A DNA stretch of 36,071 nucleotides from Thermosipho affectus (GTDB taxonomy: Bacteria > Thermotogota > Thermotogae > Thermotogales > Fervidobacteriaceae), in assembly GCF_001990485.1 (NCBI RefSeq), contig NZ_LBFC01000024.1, positions 1 through 36,071 of the forward strand, in the 5' to 3' direction. Shown here one piece after another: positions 1 to 8,064 of this stretch. The translations under genes and the position numbers were made by a program. The notes beneath the pieces are model-generated. The model did not search any database. It was not told the origin of the DNA and saw only the letters and a list, made by a program, of their open reading frames with translations. Numbering within the stretch: position 1 is the stretch's first letter; each line of letters opens with the position of its first letter.

Positions 1-150
1 TTCCCTTTTTTATACATTTTTATGTTGACTTTTACAAAAAACAAAGGAGGGACAAACTTAGAATCGCATTGCAAAGTCTTTCTTATGTTAATATACGTTT
101 TATATCAGTAAAATTTGCCAAAATAAAAATCAATTAAAGAACTAATTTTT
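1..150. other. Downstream flank of the csm operon, no gene recognised
   Basis: This AT-rich stretch lies beyond the stop codon of the leftmost cas6. I see no clear hairpin terminator for the minus-strand operon. On the plus strand there is an AAAGGAGGGA string (about 43-53) like the ribosome binding site of the second cas6, but no open frame follows it. It may be a decayed gene start or chance. Confidence 0.4.
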
Positions 151-954
151 TTATGTATCCTCCTTAAGATCTTTAACTTGCCCTAAACCCATAGCTGTCT
201 TATATCCCACGCCTGAAAAAAATGCAAACTTAGAAAGCAAATTCACAATCTTTGCCAATGTGTTGTTATTTCTATCAACGGAAAATACCACATCACCCAC
301 AAAACCTTTTAAGTAATAATTAGACATATATACCTTCTTTTTGTAAATTTTCATATTTGAGATCTTTATTTCATTAAAATCCTTTATGATTTCTTCCTTG
401 ATTTTCTTTGAACTGACTCTATTAAATTTTTTCAACAAATCCCCGAAGACCTTTTCAGGTTTTGGATAATACAAACAATCATTTTCTACTTTAAGTAAAG
501 TCGGGGTATAAAATCTCAGTTTTATTTCATTTTTAACATTATCAATTTTGAATAATTCTTCTTCTGTAGTAATACCCGCCCATTTACTTTGTTTTTCGTG
601 AAAATAAAGTTTTGTAACTAAAAACTTTATATTATCAATATCTAACTTCTTTTTATCAAACTTATTTTTGAACATATTTATTGCTATTGAGTTAAAAACG
701 TTGTCTTCAAGAAAAGTCATCCTTATATAATATAATTTTTCTTTTTCAATGACCAATGGTTTATCAACTTTCTTTCCCAAAAAAGAAGAAACAGTAAAAG
801 GTTTATGTCCAATATTATCATGTAGTTTCTTAGCAAGTTCACTATTATTCATCTTTAAAATACTAAAAAACATTCCGTGAATTTTTTCGCCGGGATAAGT
901 AAAAATAATTCCTGAATTTAAAGCTGTCAATTTAAAAACTAAACTGTAGAATAT
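151..954 (-). CDS. cas6: Cas6 endoribonuclease, copy 1 (end of csm operon)
   Basis: This is a CRISPR repeat RNA endonuclease that cuts pre-crRNA within each repeat. The N-terminal part carries TYPGEKIHG, the middle carries FHEKQSKWAG, and the C-terminus has the glycine-rich loop FSGVGYKTAMGLGQ typical of Cas6 ferredoxin folds. The first conventional start, TTG at 930, is about 28 nt from the GAGGTGA site at 965-959 and would remove the first beta strand. The ATA codon at 954-952 is 4 nt from that site and opens a frame reading IFYSLVFKLTALNSG. This matches the other Cas6 (IFFSLVLGLKAINSG) codon for codon, so I place the start at ATA. The gene is last in the minus-strand operon, just after csm5. 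By eye it is about half identical to the copy at 8065-8862. The family call is firm; the start is inferred. Confidence 0.93.
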   Translation of the reverse strand: MFYSLVFKLTALNSGIIFTYPGEKIHGMFFSILKMNNSELAKKLHDNIGHKPFTVSSFLGKKVDKPLVIEKEKLYYIRMTFLEDNVFNSIAINMFKNKFDKKKLDIDNIKFLVTKLYFHEKQSKWAGITTEEELFKIDNVKNEIKLRFYTPTLLKVENDCLYYPKPEKVFGDLLKKFNRVSSKKIKEEIIKDFNEIKISNMKIYKKKVYMSNYYLKGFVGDVVFSVDRNNNTLAKIVNLLSKFAFFSGVGYKTAMGLGQVKDLKEDT

Positions 955-974
955 ACTTTCACCTCATTTAAATA

Positions 975-2069
975 TTATCTCAACTCAACCTTTATCCAGC
1001 CTATGGGCGAAATAGGTTTTTCTTCTTCATCGATTAAGTAACGTCGAGAAATTGGGGGGATAGTTCCAGGATGTTTTGTAATAACCTTTGCAAATTCGTG
1101 TTTTACATCGTCACTAAGTACCGAAAAGACACTCATTGCATTTAATCCCCCACCATATCCAATATGCATTATATAGCCTTTTTCAGCTTTTATTTTTTCT
1201 ATTTTATTTGTTAATTTTTGAAAAAATTCTTTTTTTTCTTTGATATTTTTAATATATTCAAGTTCTTTGCTTATTACAAATCTATAAAATTCATCAACCA
1301 TTTTGAAAATATCTTCCAAACTTCTTGGAAGATTATTGTCAAATCTTCCTTGTTTAGATTCAAATAATTTTAAACCTTCTTCATCAAATTTTACTTCTGA
1401 TTCAAATTCGGCATTTTTAAGGATTGCTTCAAAAAAGATGTTAAAGTTCTTTTGATAAAAAGAATCCTTATTACTAACAAAAACACTTAGAGCTAAAATA
1501 GCAACCTTATCTGTAAAATTTGTATCTGAGATTTTTAAGAACTTAAGAAAATCATTTTTTGCATCTTTAAAATTTCCTACTCTAAATGAACTTTCAAGAA
1601 TTTTTGTGGCATCGTTAAGATTTTTTTTATGATTTTTTAACAAATTAAGTATTTTTTCTTCAACTTTATTTCTTAAATTTTTATTATTCATTAATATATA
1701 TCCCATAATTCCATTTCTTATACTTCCCTTAATACTACTTCCGGGAATATAAAACCTACCATCTGGATGTTTGATATTTTCTAACACTTCACCTCTAATT
1801 TTGTAATTAAATTTTCTTTTGCAGATATACCAAATATCATCGTCATTTAATACATTTTTATAATCTTCCCATTTTAGTACAGTTAATCTTCTACTATCAA
1901 CATAAAACGAACTTTTTATTTCAGGATGCCTTTTTAAAAGTTTTTTCAAAGACCTTTCCTTTAGTCTTATATATGAATTATTTCTTAAAACATAAAATAT
2001 AGGCAATAACTTTTCACCACTTCCAATGTGTAAAATAGTTAAAGGTTTTAATGAAATTTTTTTATTCAA
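975..2069 (-). CDS. csm5: Csm5, type III-A RAMP subunit
   Basis: This is the head subunit of the Csm effector, next to the 3' end of the crRNA, and is linked to crRNA maturation in characterised systems. The 364-residue protein starts at TTG behind GGTGGTGAT and overlaps the end of csm4 by 8 nt. It shows the RAMP pattern: an N-terminal strand with HIGSG, the motif DGRFYIPGSSIKGSIRNGI around residues 103-121, and a glycine-rich C-terminal segment GYGGGLNAMSVF. The middle (about 130-290) is lysine-rich and poorly conserved, as usual for Csm5. Position between csm4 and cas6 supports the call. Confidence 0.9.
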   Translation of the reverse strand: MNKKISLKPLTILHIGSGEKLLPIFYVLRNNSYIRLKERSLKKLLKRHPEIKSSFYVDSRRLTVLKWEDYKNVLNDDDIWYICKRKFNYKIRGEVLENIKHPDGRFYIPGSSIKGSIRNGIMGYILMNNKNLRNKVEEKILNLLKNHKKNLNDATKILESSFRVGNFKDAKNDFLKFLKISDTNFTDKVAILALSVFVSNKDSFYQKNFNIFFEAILKNAEFESEVKFDEEGLKLFESKQGRFDNNLPRSLEDIFKMVDEFYRFVISKELEYIKNIKEKKEFFQKLTNKIEKIKAEKGYIMHIGYGGGLNAMSVFSVLSDDVKHEFAKVITKHPGTIPPISRRYLIDEEEKPISPIGWIKVELR

Positions 2070-2931
2070 CTAAATCACCACCTAAATCAAACTTGAACAC
2101 TACTGTTGAACCAATTATATAGTAGTCATTTTGCAATTTGTTTGGTTCTCCAACGAAATTAAAATCAAATGTTGAACCTTCACTTAAATAGTAAAGTTCA
2201 TTCTTTAATTTTGGAACTATGTGTCTATGACCACGCAATTTTACTAATTTATAATATCCATTGTTTAGTTTTCTTATTTCGTCTTCATTAGGTCTTGCAA
2301 GACCAAGTAAAAGTGTTGTTGTTCCATTTTTATGAAAAATATCAGGTGGAACCTTAAATTTGGGCTCAAAAAGCCCAAACCCCCTTGTAGCATCAGCACC
2401 GAGTCCACTATCTCCTAATAATCTAACGCTAGCTTTTAGATGGTTTTCAAGATCATCTGGAAATTCTGCAATAAAATATGGGGTAAATTTATCTTTAAAA
2501 TAAATTAGCTCGATATTATACAAAGATGATGTATTTCTTACTCTATCCAAACTTACGACTAATCTATTATCTATTTTTACAGGAGAATCTTCGAAAAAAA
2601 TAGACTCTTTGAAATTATTGGATAACTTTGAAGCAAATACATATTGAGCTTTTTTTAATTTTTTTGGTTCCAGTTCAAGCTTCTCAGGTGGATATGTGTT
2701 AAAAAGAAAAGGTTTAGGTATCAAATATTCTTCACCAAACTTAAATAATAGAGAAGAAACCTTTAAACTCTTTGCTAGCTTATGCGCATCATCACCAAAT
2801 AATCTAAATGCATTATATATAATTGCCGAATATATTGTAGTAGATCTTACGGTATTTAATGTATCATCAGTTTCATTGCCCACTCCAACTCTTAATGGAG
2901 TTTTTATAATAAGCTCTACTATTAATTTCAT
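2062..2931 (-). CDS. csm4: Csm4, type III-A RAMP subunit
   Basis: This subunit caps the 5' end of the crRNA and contacts Cas10. The N-terminus (KLIVELIIKTPLRVGVG) is the first RAMP strand. A 'TVRSTTIYSAIIYNAFRLFG' element follows, equivalent to the S/T-x-x-L-y-s-A-l motif of Csm4, and a glycine-rich loop LGADATRGFGLF occurs near residue 190. An upstream in-frame GTG exists at 2940. The ATG at 2931, about 5 nt after a GGTGAT site, is the better start and gives 289 residues. It overlaps csm5 by 8 nt and lies 27 nt downstream of csm3, suggesting coupled translation. Confidence 0.9.
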   Translation of the reverse strand: MKLIVELIIKTPLRVGVGNETDDTLNTVRSTTIYSAIIYNAFRLFGDDAHKLAKSLKVSSLLFKFGEEYLIPKPFLFNTYPPEKLELEPKKLKKAQYVFASKLSNNFKESIFFEDSPVKIDNRLVVSLDRVRNTSSLYNIELIYFKDKFTPYFIAEFPDDLENHLKASVRLLGDSGLGADATRGFGLFEPKFKVPPDIFHKNGTTTLLLGLARPNEDEIRKLNNGYYKLVKLRGHRHIVPKLKNELYYLSEGSTFDFNFVGEPNKLQNDYYIIGSTVVFKFDLGGDLVE

Positions 2932-2958
2932 TAATATCACCTTCTTTTAAAAGAAAAA

Positions 2959-3717
2959 TCATTTTCCATTTAGCATTTCCTTAATTATCTCATCAAATTT
3001 TTCATCTTTTTTCAATTCTTTTCTCACGATTTTTGAAGGATCACCAGAAATATAGTACTCTACAGGTTTATAAATTATTTCCTTTATTTCAAACTTAACT
3101 TTTCCATTGCCTCTACTTCCACCGCCACCAAGGTAATCATCTTCTACAAGTTCAAGTGCTTGTTTTATCAAATTCAAATCTTCAATGCAATGTTTTTCAT
3201 TTTCATTAGTGTAAATTAACTCAAAACCAAATTCTGCTCCAGCTGGGACACGCTCTATTGGCCTTGGAACAGCGGCACATGTTATTCTATCAAGGGAATT
3301 TTCTGTTTTCCATTCAGCATATCGTGTGTCGGTCTCCATGTTTTCTAATTTTTTAATTGATTCTTCCGTCAAAAATGCATCTCTTACAATCAATCTAGAA
3401 GGAATATTTTCCTCTTTGCTTGCACCATAAACTCTACAAATTTTACAATCTGGATCCTTGCATTCATGTCTTCTAATTTTATTCTTACGTTCAACTAATT
3501 CTAATTTTTTGTTTAACGCTCTTTCCATTAATGCTCTCATTTTTCCCTTTAAAGAGCTACCAGGAACGTAGGGTTCACCGTTTATTGGATTTCTCACAAT
3601 TGGATTATCCATACCACCAATGGAAATTCCTAAATCTTTTCCTCCAATATGAAGACCCGTTAAAACCTTTATAGTACCTTTTATTATAAACTTTCCTAAT
3701 AATTTTCTTTCGTCCAT
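2959..3717 (-). CDS. csm3: Csm3, backbone subunit and target RNA slicer
   Basis: Csm3 is the repeated backbone protein that cuts target RNA every 6 nt in type III-A complexes. The 252-residue sequence has the RAMP start GTIKVLTGLHIGG and then GGMDNPIVRNP, where D37 matches the catalytic aspartate of the family. The motif YVPGSSLKGKMRALMERAL follows, then a probable zinc site H84, C86, C91 and C94 (HEC..., C-x-x-C). The C-terminal glycine-rich loop is YLGGGGSRGNGKVKF. A GGAGGTG site lies 7 nt before the ATG. Retention of D37 suggests that RNA slicing is intact. Confidence 0.95.
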   Translation of the reverse strand: MDERKLLGKFIIKGTIKVLTGLHIGGKDLGISIGGMDNPIVRNPINGEPYVPGSSLKGKMRALMERALNKKLELVERKNKIRRHECKDPDCKICRVYGASKEENIPSRLIVRDAFLTEESIKKLENMETDTRYAEWKTENSLDRITCAAVPRPIERVPAGAEFGFELIYTNENEKHCIEDLNLIKQALELVEDDYLGGGGSRGNGKVKFEIKEIIYKPVEYYISGDPSKIVRKELKKDEKFDEIIKEMLNGK

Positions 3718-3734
3718 CTCACAACACCTCCTAA

Positions 3735-4187
3735 TTAATCTTTTCCACCATAGTATTTGTGATATGCCAAAATTGCATCGTAAAATTTTTTAAAGGTTTC
3801 AAAGTCTTTTGAAGTTTTAACTTTATCAATTGCTTTTCCTATTATTTTTTCAAAGTCTTTATAAACATCGCTTTTCGTTCTACCTGCTTGATATGCAAGA
3901 TAAACTTTTACAAAACTTAATTCGTCAAGAATATCTTCTTTGAATTTTTCTTGATCATTTTCATACTTCATTTTATTTGAAATAAATTTTTGCCAAAATT
4001 TTGAAATATAGGAATGAAACTTTCTTATTTGATTAGCTTTAAAATTTTTACTCAAGTGCTCTCCAAACTTTTCAGCATCACTTATTAAGTCTTCCATTTT
4101 ATAATATGCTAAAGAATCAAGCGAAGAAATCCTCTCTAAAATACCTTTTACAAGACTTGAAGTATCTTTGGTTTTTTTATCATGCAT
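3735..4187 (-). CDS. csm2: Csm2, small subunit of the Csm complex
   Basis: This is a 150-residue, all-helical, lysine-rich protein in the position of Csm2, between cas10 and csm3. Csm2 forms the small-subunit filament along the crRNA-target duplex. The C-terminal part (FVKVYLAYQAGRTKSD, then a helix ending FYDAILAYHKYYGG) resembles the family's conserved KvyLaYqagR segment. The start ATG at 4187 overlaps the cas10 stop in TGATG. A GTG 3 nt upstream is an alternative. GGAGGT precedes both. Confidence 0.85.
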   Translation of the reverse strand: MHDKKTKDTSSLVKGILERISSLDSLAYYKMEDLISDAEKFGEHLSKNFKANQIRKFHSYISKFWQKFISNKMKYENDQEKFKEDILDELSFVKVYLAYQAGRTKSDVYKDFEKIIGKAIDKVKTSKDFETFKKFYDAILAYHKYYGGKD

Positions 4188-6367
4188 CACTTTCTACCTC
4201 CTCTATTTAATAAATCATAAAATTGGAGTACAACGTTCAAACCTGGAAATTCTACTTTTTTATTTTTGATAAGCTCCTCTAAAATGTTCTTTTCTTTTTC
4301 ATTATTGCTTCTGCTCATCAAATAAGCTAAAAAAACTTTGTCATATTTACTAGGACTAACTGACATATTTAAAAGTTTTCTAACGAGAGATCTACTTAAT
4401 TCGTCCTTTGAATTACACAATTTTTTATATAATTCATATGTTTTATTGATGAATTCGTTAAATTTTACTACTGAAACATTTTCTAAATAAAATTTTCCAT
4501 CTTTAAAGACTCTCTTAATTCCGTTAGAAAAAGCTATTGAGTCTTTTAACATTAACTCTTGCTGTGAATTTATACTTACAACCTCTACATTTTCCTTTGC
4601 TTTTGATTCAGAAATATCAGATAATTCCATAATAAACTTCATACTATCTTTTTCATCTACAAGTGCATATCCTGCAGAAATGGTTATAAATTTGTTACTT
4701 ATAAATTTAGAAAATTCTTTTCTCAAAACAACTGCAAAATTAAGAATTTCATCCCAACCTCCAAGAACAAATAAATCATCTCCTCCAGAATAAATCACAG
4801 CTAAATTTCTATTTTCAACCAATTTATACAAATACAGTTTAAAAAAGTATGAAAGTAGTCTAGAAAGAGCGCTAATTCTAATTAAAGTTTTAAGTGCTAA
4901 ACCTTCTCTAAAGATTTTTCCAAGATTATCCACATCAACTTTTAAAGCAGCTAACTTTTTTCCTGGTACATTTTTCGCCATTTCTGTCAAACTTTGCGTA
5001 CTGGAATAGGCAAGAACTTCAAGTCTAATTAAGTTTTTGTCGTTATTATCAAATTTATAACTTTCTTTTATCTTAAATCCAACTTTTTCGGGAATTGAAG
5101 AGAATTTATATTTTTTTCCAAAAATTTCAAATACATCTTCTTCATTTTTATTTGTTAAAACAATGTATTTCTTTTTATTATCCATAAGTTCTTTACCAAT
5201 GTTGTAAAGTGTTCTACAAAAATTACATGCAATTTCTTCTTCGTCTGCTCGCAAGGAAAACAATTGAGTGGTAAGTGCTCCACATACCTTACAAGTTTTC
5301 ATATTATTTCCATTTCTTCTTATCTTAAATAATTTCTCAAGTTCAAAGTCACTAAAAAGTCTATTTTTCTTCTCGTTGATCTTATGCGCTAACTTAGAAA
5401 AAACAACGTTCATATTTTTTACATCGGAAGGTTTAAATGAAACGTATTCCATAACTATACTTAAATCTAAATTGTTTTCAATGAACCAATTATTCACTTT
5501 TTGTTGGATTTTTTTCAATATATTCTTATTTTTTTCTGTGTTAGAAAGTACTAAATAAAAGTGTCCTCCACCAATAAAGTGTATATTTACTCTGTAAAAT
5601 TCCGTTTCCTCTAAAAGTTCATTGACAATTATTTCTTGTAACAATTCAATGAAAAAACTTCTTCCTCTATAAGATCTCAAAGCACCTTTTGATGAGACTT
5701 TGGAGATAAATTTTTGAATTCCAGAAACATCTCCACCAATAAGCAAAAATGTTTCCTTTTCATCTAAATTTTGCAAATCTCCAAAAGATGTTATTTTACC
5801 ATCTGTATAATCATATAAACAAAGTGACAACATTGCCGAAACTTTTCTATAATCATAGTAAGAAACATCAACTGCCTTTTTTGAAAAAATAAGATATGGA
5901 ACAAAACTAAAATGTTTCTTTATCACTGTTTCCAATGAATTTGGATTCAACGAATCTGATAATATTTTGAGATCTTTTTCAAAAGAATAGAAAACTTTTT
6001 TTATTTTTTCTTGTGAGAGTTCTCTATCAGAGGTGGATGATAACAAATCACTTATTACAAAAGGTTCAAAAAACGAATTTTTGCCTGTATTAAATACTAA
6101 TTCATTATTTACTATATTTTCATTGAAAACCTTTGAAAAAATATTTTCTAAATTACTAAATTTTGAGGTTTCAAATTTATATGGTGTGTTGTCGGATTTC
6201 AATAAACTATCCACGTATGATATATACCAATCTATTTTTTCATTAAAAGTTTTACTGTCAAAATATGTTAATTTATCTTTTTTGTCTAAAAAATCAAGGT
6301 TATTATTTATAATGTCATTTAATCCATACGTCAAAGCTCTAACAACAATCTGTTCACGTTCTTTCAA
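4187..6367 (-). CDS. cas10: Cas10/Csm1 with cyclase motif but degenerate HD domain
   Basis: Cas10 is the large type III subunit. Its palm domain turns ATP into cyclic oligoadenylate when target RNA is bound. The GGDD motif (YSGGDDLFVLGG) is at residues 528-531, and a zinc ribbon CKVC...CNFC spans 359-384. The N-terminus is unusual. Where Csm1 proteins read ALLHDIGK, this one reads RALTYGLNDIIN, and the later 'SLYDH' element reads SYYDYRK. Both histidine signatures are therefore missing and DNA cleavage by this domain is unlikely. TTG at 6367 lies behind GGAGGTGA with good spacing. An upstream ATG at 6394 lacks a binding site. The gene follows the CARF effector directly and overlaps csm2. Confidence 0.95.
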   Translation of the reverse strand: MKEREQIVVRALTYGLNDIINNNLDFLDKKDKLTYFDSKTFNEKIDWYISYVDSLLKSDNTPYKFETSKFSNLENIFSKVFNENIVNNELVFNTGKNSFFEPFVISDLLSSTSDRELSQEKIKKVFYSFEKDLKILSDSLNPNSLETVIKKHFSFVPYLIFSKKAVDVSYYDYRKVSAMLSLCLYDYTDGKITSFGDLQNLDEKETFLLIGGDVSGIQKFISKVSSKGALRSYRGRSFFIELLQEIIVNELLEETEFYRVNIHFIGGGHFYLVLSNTEKNKNILKKIQQKVNNWFIENNLDLSIVMEYVSFKPSDVKNMNVVFSKLAHKINEKKNRLFSDFELEKLFKIRRNGNNMKTCKVCGALTTQLFSLRADEEEIACNFCRTLYNIGKELMDNKKKYIVLTNKNEEDVFEIFGKKYKFSSIPEKVGFKIKESYKFDNNDKNLIRLEVLAYSSTQSLTEMAKNVPGKKLAALKVDVDNLGKIFREGLALKTLIRISALSRLLSYFFKLYLYKLVENRNLAVIYSGGDDLFVLGGWDEILNFAVVLRKEFSKFISNKFITISAGYALVDEKDSMKFIMELSDISESKAKENVEVVSINSQQELMLKDSIAFSNGIKRVFKDGKFYLENVSVVKFNEFINKTYELYKKLCNSKDELSRSLVRKLLNMSVSPSKYDKVFLAYLMSRSNNEKEKNILEELIKNKKVEFPGLNVVLQFYDLLNRGGRK

Positions 6368-6395
6368 GCAATTCACCTCCAATTTGACCAACATT

Positions 6396-7511
6396 TTAAA
6401 AAATGTCTTTTAAAAACTCTTCAAACTTAATTTTTATTAATTCTAACTCTCTTGAATCTCTTTTGGTGGTGTATGCCCTAAAATGCAATATGCCCAATTT
6501 TGTTGGTAAATTTACCACCAATTTATCTCCATTTGTCTTTACTCTTGGGGACCCGGATTTTTCTCTTTGTGAATATTTAAATACTTCAACTTTTGTTATA
6601 TATTTAAATTTTTCAAGTCTTTCTTTTAATTTAAATTTTTCAATCAATTCTTTAGAATGCTGTTCTTTTGAACTTGATTGGAATATTAAATTTCTTTTTC
6701 TTTCAACTAATTCAACATTTTTTGATAAATGGTAAAATTTATTTTTTATTATTTCCAAATAAATCTGTCCCATTGGACTTATTGCTAGATATTTTTTCCC
6801 ATCTATCATTGCTTCATCAAAGAATACCTTTGATTTTAAAGATAATGATTTATACAAATTTTCAACTTCCTTAAGTGGTTTTATATCATTTTCCAACTCT
6901 TCAAACAATGTTTTTGCTTCAAAATATATACTATCGTCTAAATCTATAGGTAATGGAATTAACTCTATTACTTCTGGAAATCTTTCGAATCTATAATATA
7001 CGGGAACACTTAACCCTTGTCCCAAAGCAAGTGCAAAAGCTATTTGGGCTTTGTATCCACCTGTTGCATTTATTATTACTTCACCAGAATGCCTTGCTAT
7101 AATACCAGCTATTTCTTTTATTAAATTTCTAAGTCCATGTATTTTAAAATCATTAGGTTTATCATCTCTCAACTTTGAAATAACTTTAACTTCAACATTT
7201 TCAAAATTATATCCTTTTTTTACTTTAAAGAAATTTTTCAATATAGTTCCGATTTTTCTTCCATCGTCTGTATCTGATACCAAAAAATAAAGATTTTTTC
7301 TTTCTGTTAAATATCCTTTCTTTACGATACTTGCAATCGAATTAATCTCTGCTCCAAACCCCCTAAATTCTTCTGGATCTTCATTACTTTCCGAAAAATA
7401 ATTTACTATAGCCTCTAATTGTGAGTTCTTGTAATACTCATTTAGTTTTTCATCCCTACTCAAATTACTAATCATACTTGCCCCTACTGTACATATTAAC
7501 GTATTAGCCAT
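6396..7511 (-). CDS. CARF-domain effector with RelE-like C-terminus (Cami1-like)
   Basis: This 371-residue protein is first in the csm operon. Residues 1-about 190 form a CARF domain: an N-terminal strand and loop LICTVGASM, a DTDDG segment near 80-84, and the signature INATGGYKAQIAFALALG near 147-164. The CARF domain binds cyclic oligoadenylate made by Cas10. A middle segment ending KKYLAISPMGQIYLEII looks like a winged helix. The last 90 residues (helices, then strands GDKLVVNLP and LGILHFRAYTTKRDSRE) resemble a RelE mRNA interferase. No HEPN R-x4-6-H motif is evident in the C-terminus, which argues against Csm6/Csx1. Order and length fit CARF-HTH-RelE proteins such as Cami1. The RelE call is inference; the CARF call is firm. 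AGGAGGGATAGG precedes the ATG. Confidence 0.82.
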   Translation of the reverse strand: MANTLICTVGASMISNLSRDEKLNEYYKNSQLEAIVNYFSESNEDPEEFRGFGAEINSIASIVKKGYLTERKNLYFLVSDTDDGRKIGTILKNFFKVKKGYNFENVEVKVISKLRDDKPNDFKIHGLRNLIKEIAGIIARHSGEVIINATGGYKAQIAFALALGQGLSVPVYYRFERFPEVIELIPLPIDLDDSIYFEAKTLFEELENDIKPLKEVENLYKSLSLKSKVFFDEAMIDGKKYLAISPMGQIYLEIIKNKFYHLSKNVELVERKRNLIFQSSSKEQHSKELIEKFKLKERLEKFKYITKVEVFKYSQREKSGSPRVKTNGDKLVVNLPTKLGILHFRAYTTKRDSRELELIKIKFEEFLKDIF

Positions 7512-7643
7512 CCTATCCCTCCTAAAATGAGCAATATTTAAAAATTTTTAGTCTCATAATATATAACGAATAGCATAGCAATTTTCTGACAAAAATTGAA
7601 TATTCTCTTTTGGTGTTTAAATGTTGATATATTGTTGTTATGT

Positions 7644-7696
7644 TAAAAATATACACATAAATACTTAACTATAACGAAATGATTATAACACAAATA
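7644..7696 (-). repeat. Left arm of 53-nt inverted repeat upstream of CARF gene
   Basis: Read on the minus strand this begins TATTTGTGTTATAAT and contains TTTCGTTATAGTTAAGT. It matches 7898-7950 on the plus strand at 48 of 53 positions; the five differences are all transitions. Confidence 0.85.
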
Positions 7697-7861
7697 TTTG
7701 GGATAAGAAACACTTAAATAAGCAAGAATATTTGTGAAAATATTTGAAAAAATATAAAAATTAAGATTTTGCAAAGTTGTACTTTCCAATAAAAAATACT
7801 TAATACATTTAATCAAAATATAGGTATGAGAAAGAATAATATTATAAAAAAGGAAAATATG

Positions 7862-7894
7862 TTTGGTATCAGATACAGACGATGGAAGAAAAAT
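7862..7894 (+). pseudogene. 33-nt fragment of the CARF gene, inverted copy
   Basis: These 33 nt are identical to the reverse complement of 7252-7284, which encodes residues 77-87 (LVSDTDDGRKI) of the CARF effector. The plus-strand frame reads the same residues and soon stops. It ends 3 nt before the right arm of the inverted repeat. It is best read as the remnant of a second CARF gene or of a rearrangement. Confidence 0.8.
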
Positions 7895-7897
7895 ATG

Positions 7898-7950
7898 TAT
7901 TTGTGTTATAATTGTTTCGTTATAGTTAAGTGTTTGTGTGTATGTTTTTA
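7898..7950 (+). repeat. Right arm of 53-nt inverted repeat upstream of second cas6
   Basis: Partner of 7644-7696, in opposite orientation and separated by about 200 nt. It lies about 115 nt upstream of the second cas6 start and could be an operator or part of a duplicated promoter. Confidence 0.85.
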
Positions 7951-8064
7951 TTTTTACTATGTTGATATATTTAAAATTTTGTACAAAGTTTAGGGGTTCC
8001 TAATAAAATCATAATGTTTGATGTATTTGAATAGTATAAATATTGAGACTAAAGGAGGGATAAT

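Larger units (their letters stand above)
7512..8064. promoter_or_regulatory. Divergent control region between the two cas operons
   Basis: This 553-nt AT-rich gap separates the leftward csm operon from the rightward adaptation operon. It must hold both promoters, but I cannot fix -35/-10 boxes with confidence. About 50 nt at 7644-7696 reappears inverted at 7898-7950, each about 150 nt upstream of its operon. A short string GAGACTAAA sits close to both starts (minus strand about 7545-7553, plus strand about 8045-8053). The two operons probably share a regulator or descend from a duplicated promoter. TTCGTTATA occurs twice on the CARF side. Confidence 0.6.

Noticed and set aside
6392-6394. ATG at 6394 as cas10 start
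   Set aside because: It has no binding site upstream, whereas GGAGGTGA precedes the TTG at 6367.
2696-6413. Plus-strand open frames inside csm4, cas10 and the CARF gene
   Set aside because: They run opposite well-supported genes, lack binding sites, and have low-complexity composition typical of antisense shadows.
6396-7511. Csm6 or Csx1 (HEPN) identity for the CARF protein
   Set aside because: I see no R-x4-6-H motif in the C-terminal half, and the terminal strands look RelE-like.
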